Assembly: GCA_022353185.1 (NCBI GenBank)
Contig: JAKRWB010000270.1
Location: 1 to 6,006 of the forward strand
Origin: ANME-2 cluster archaeon
GTDB taxonomy: Archaea; Halobacteriota; Methanosarcinia; Methanosarcinales; Methanocomedenaceae
DNA: 6,006 bases
Reading direction: 5' to 3'
Program-made: the position numbers and the translations under genes
Part shown: in pieces, positions 5,742 to 6,006 of the stretch
Layout: each line of letters starts with the position of its first letter
Position numbering within the stretch: position 1 is the stretch's first letter
The notes under the pieces: model-generated
What the model was told of the DNA's origin: nothing
Database searches by the model: none
The model's input: only the letters and a program-made list of their open reading frames with translations

Positions 5742-5755
5742 CTATACTTAGATGG
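5738..5755. repeat. Perfect 7-bp inverted repeat over the glcD start codon
   Basis: CCATCTA-TACT-TAGATGG is a perfect inverted repeat with seven-base arms and a four-base loop. In the glcD mRNA the AUG lies in the 3' arm, so a hairpin would cover the start codon; as DNA it could be a small operator. One or two repeats of this size are expected by chance in 6 kb, so only its position makes it notable. Confidence 0.55.
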
Positions 5756-5784
5756 TTTACTCTGATAATTAATTAATTCTTTTG

Positions 5785-5800
5785 GTTCATATAATTCAAG
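5785..5800 (-). promoter_or_regulatory. Candidate TATA box for glcDF
   Basis: The minus strand reads GAATTATATGAACC, a TATA-like element about 50 bases before the glcD ATG. It would start transcription near 5765 and leave a leader of roughly 25 bases that includes the inverted repeat. A second AT-rich block (TTAATTAATTA, 5766-5776) nearer the gene could instead drive a leaderless mRNA. If the insertion sequence ends in this region, the promoter may come partly from the element. Confidence 0.33.
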
Positions 5801-5812
5801 GAAAAAAAATGC

Positions 5813-6006
5813 TTATGCCGTTAGTTCCGAAAACGTAATGGTGCGACAATTAAGGCAAGCAGATAATAGCCGAACAAACATTTGTGGTTCCCAGAATCTA
5901 CGGTTTAACCTGTAGCAGAATTCAGACAGATAGCGGCTGAGGTGTTTCGAACTTACTCCATGGTAAGTACCTCGAATGTTACCTTTTATATTTGATATCA
6001 AGATAT
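5813..6006 (-). CDS. IS1595-family (ISXO2-like) transposase, C-terminal part, cut by window edge
   Basis: The last 64 or so residues of a DDE-type transposase are visible; the frame stays open to the window edge, so the N-terminal zinc-ribbon and most of the catalytic domain lie outside. The pattern GTYHGVSSKHLSRYLSEF followed by CYRLNRRFWEPQMF and the ending TITFSELTA matches the C-terminus of ISXO2-like transposases, where the HGVSxKHL-x3-YLxEF-x2-RxNRR segment holds the final part of the catalytic domain. The stop codon TAA (5813-5815) is where the family normally ends, so this end looks intact. An apparent TTG start at 6001 is not real because the conserved region begins earlier. It is read toward glcD, 71 bases away. 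Confidence 0.88.
   Translation of the reverse strand, partial: ILISNIKGNIRGTYHGVSSKHLSRYLSEFCYRLNRRFWEPQMFVRLLSACLNCRTITFSELTA

Larger units (their letters stand above)
5784..6006 (-). mobile_element. 3' end of an IS1595-family insertion sequence (partial)
   Basis: The transposase C-terminus places the end of an insertion sequence between its stop codon and the glcD start. IS1595-family elements have short terminal inverted repeats and make 8-bp target duplications. A possible end is the plus-strand stretch beginning GGTTCATATAATTC at 5784, but without the other end neither the inverted repeat nor the duplication can be tested, so the left boundary given here is a guess within about 5756-5812. 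Confidence 0.5.

Noticed and set aside
5870..5960. Possible structured RNA between the right edge and glcD
   Set aside because: The stretch is fully explained by the conserved transposase C-terminus on the minus strand, and no tRNA-like cloverleaf can be drawn.

Overview
The window looks like archaeal chromosome, most likely from a methanogen or a methane-oxidising relative (Methanosarcinales or ANME-2-like). I infer this from four things: an RlmE/FtsJ rRNA methyltransferase with a C-terminal TRAM domain, which I recognise from Methanosarcinales; a small DUF2111 protein, known mainly from methanogens; a paired FAD oxidase and CCG-type iron-sulfur protein of the HdrD/GlcF kind; and translation signals that mix strong Shine-Dalgarno sites (matching the archaeal anti-SD) with apparently leaderless starts. 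No rRNA or marker gene is present, so the genus cannot be fixed.

Layout. Positions 1-92 hold no convincing gene, only a T-run that could end the next gene and a seven-codon mini-ORF. Three minus-strand genes follow: an arginase/deacetylase-fold (HDAC-like) deacetylase (93-1097), DUF2111 (1138-1473) and a QueD/PTPS-type pterin enzyme (1537-2022). A 53-bp divergent promoter region separates queD from rlmE (2076-2840, plus strand). After rlmE comes a small cysteine-containing protein of unknown function (2919-3296, plus strand). This gene converges on a minus-strand pair, glcD (4362-5741) and glcF (3325-4365), which overlap by four bases in an ATGA junction. The right edge holds the C-terminal end of an IS1595-family (ISXO2-like) transposase, read on the minus strand and cut by the window edge.

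How the genes work together. glcD and glcF are clearly one two-gene unit: a flavoprotein that oxidises a 2-hydroxy acid (D-lactate, glycolate or similar) and an iron-sulfur partner with two 4Fe-4S motifs and two complete CCG motifs that passes electrons on. queD (preQ0/archaeosine route) and rlmE (rRNA 2'-O-methylation) are both RNA-modification genes and share a divergent promoter region, so joint regulation is possible but not shown. The HDAC-like enzyme and DUF2111 have no clear link to their neighbours.

I see no CRISPR array, tRNA, rRNA, defence system or clearly new multi-gene system. The points most worth a second look are the corrected queD and DUF2111 starts, a perfect inverted repeat lying over the glcD start codon, the insertion sequence end just upstream of glcD, and the uncharacterised four-cysteine protein.
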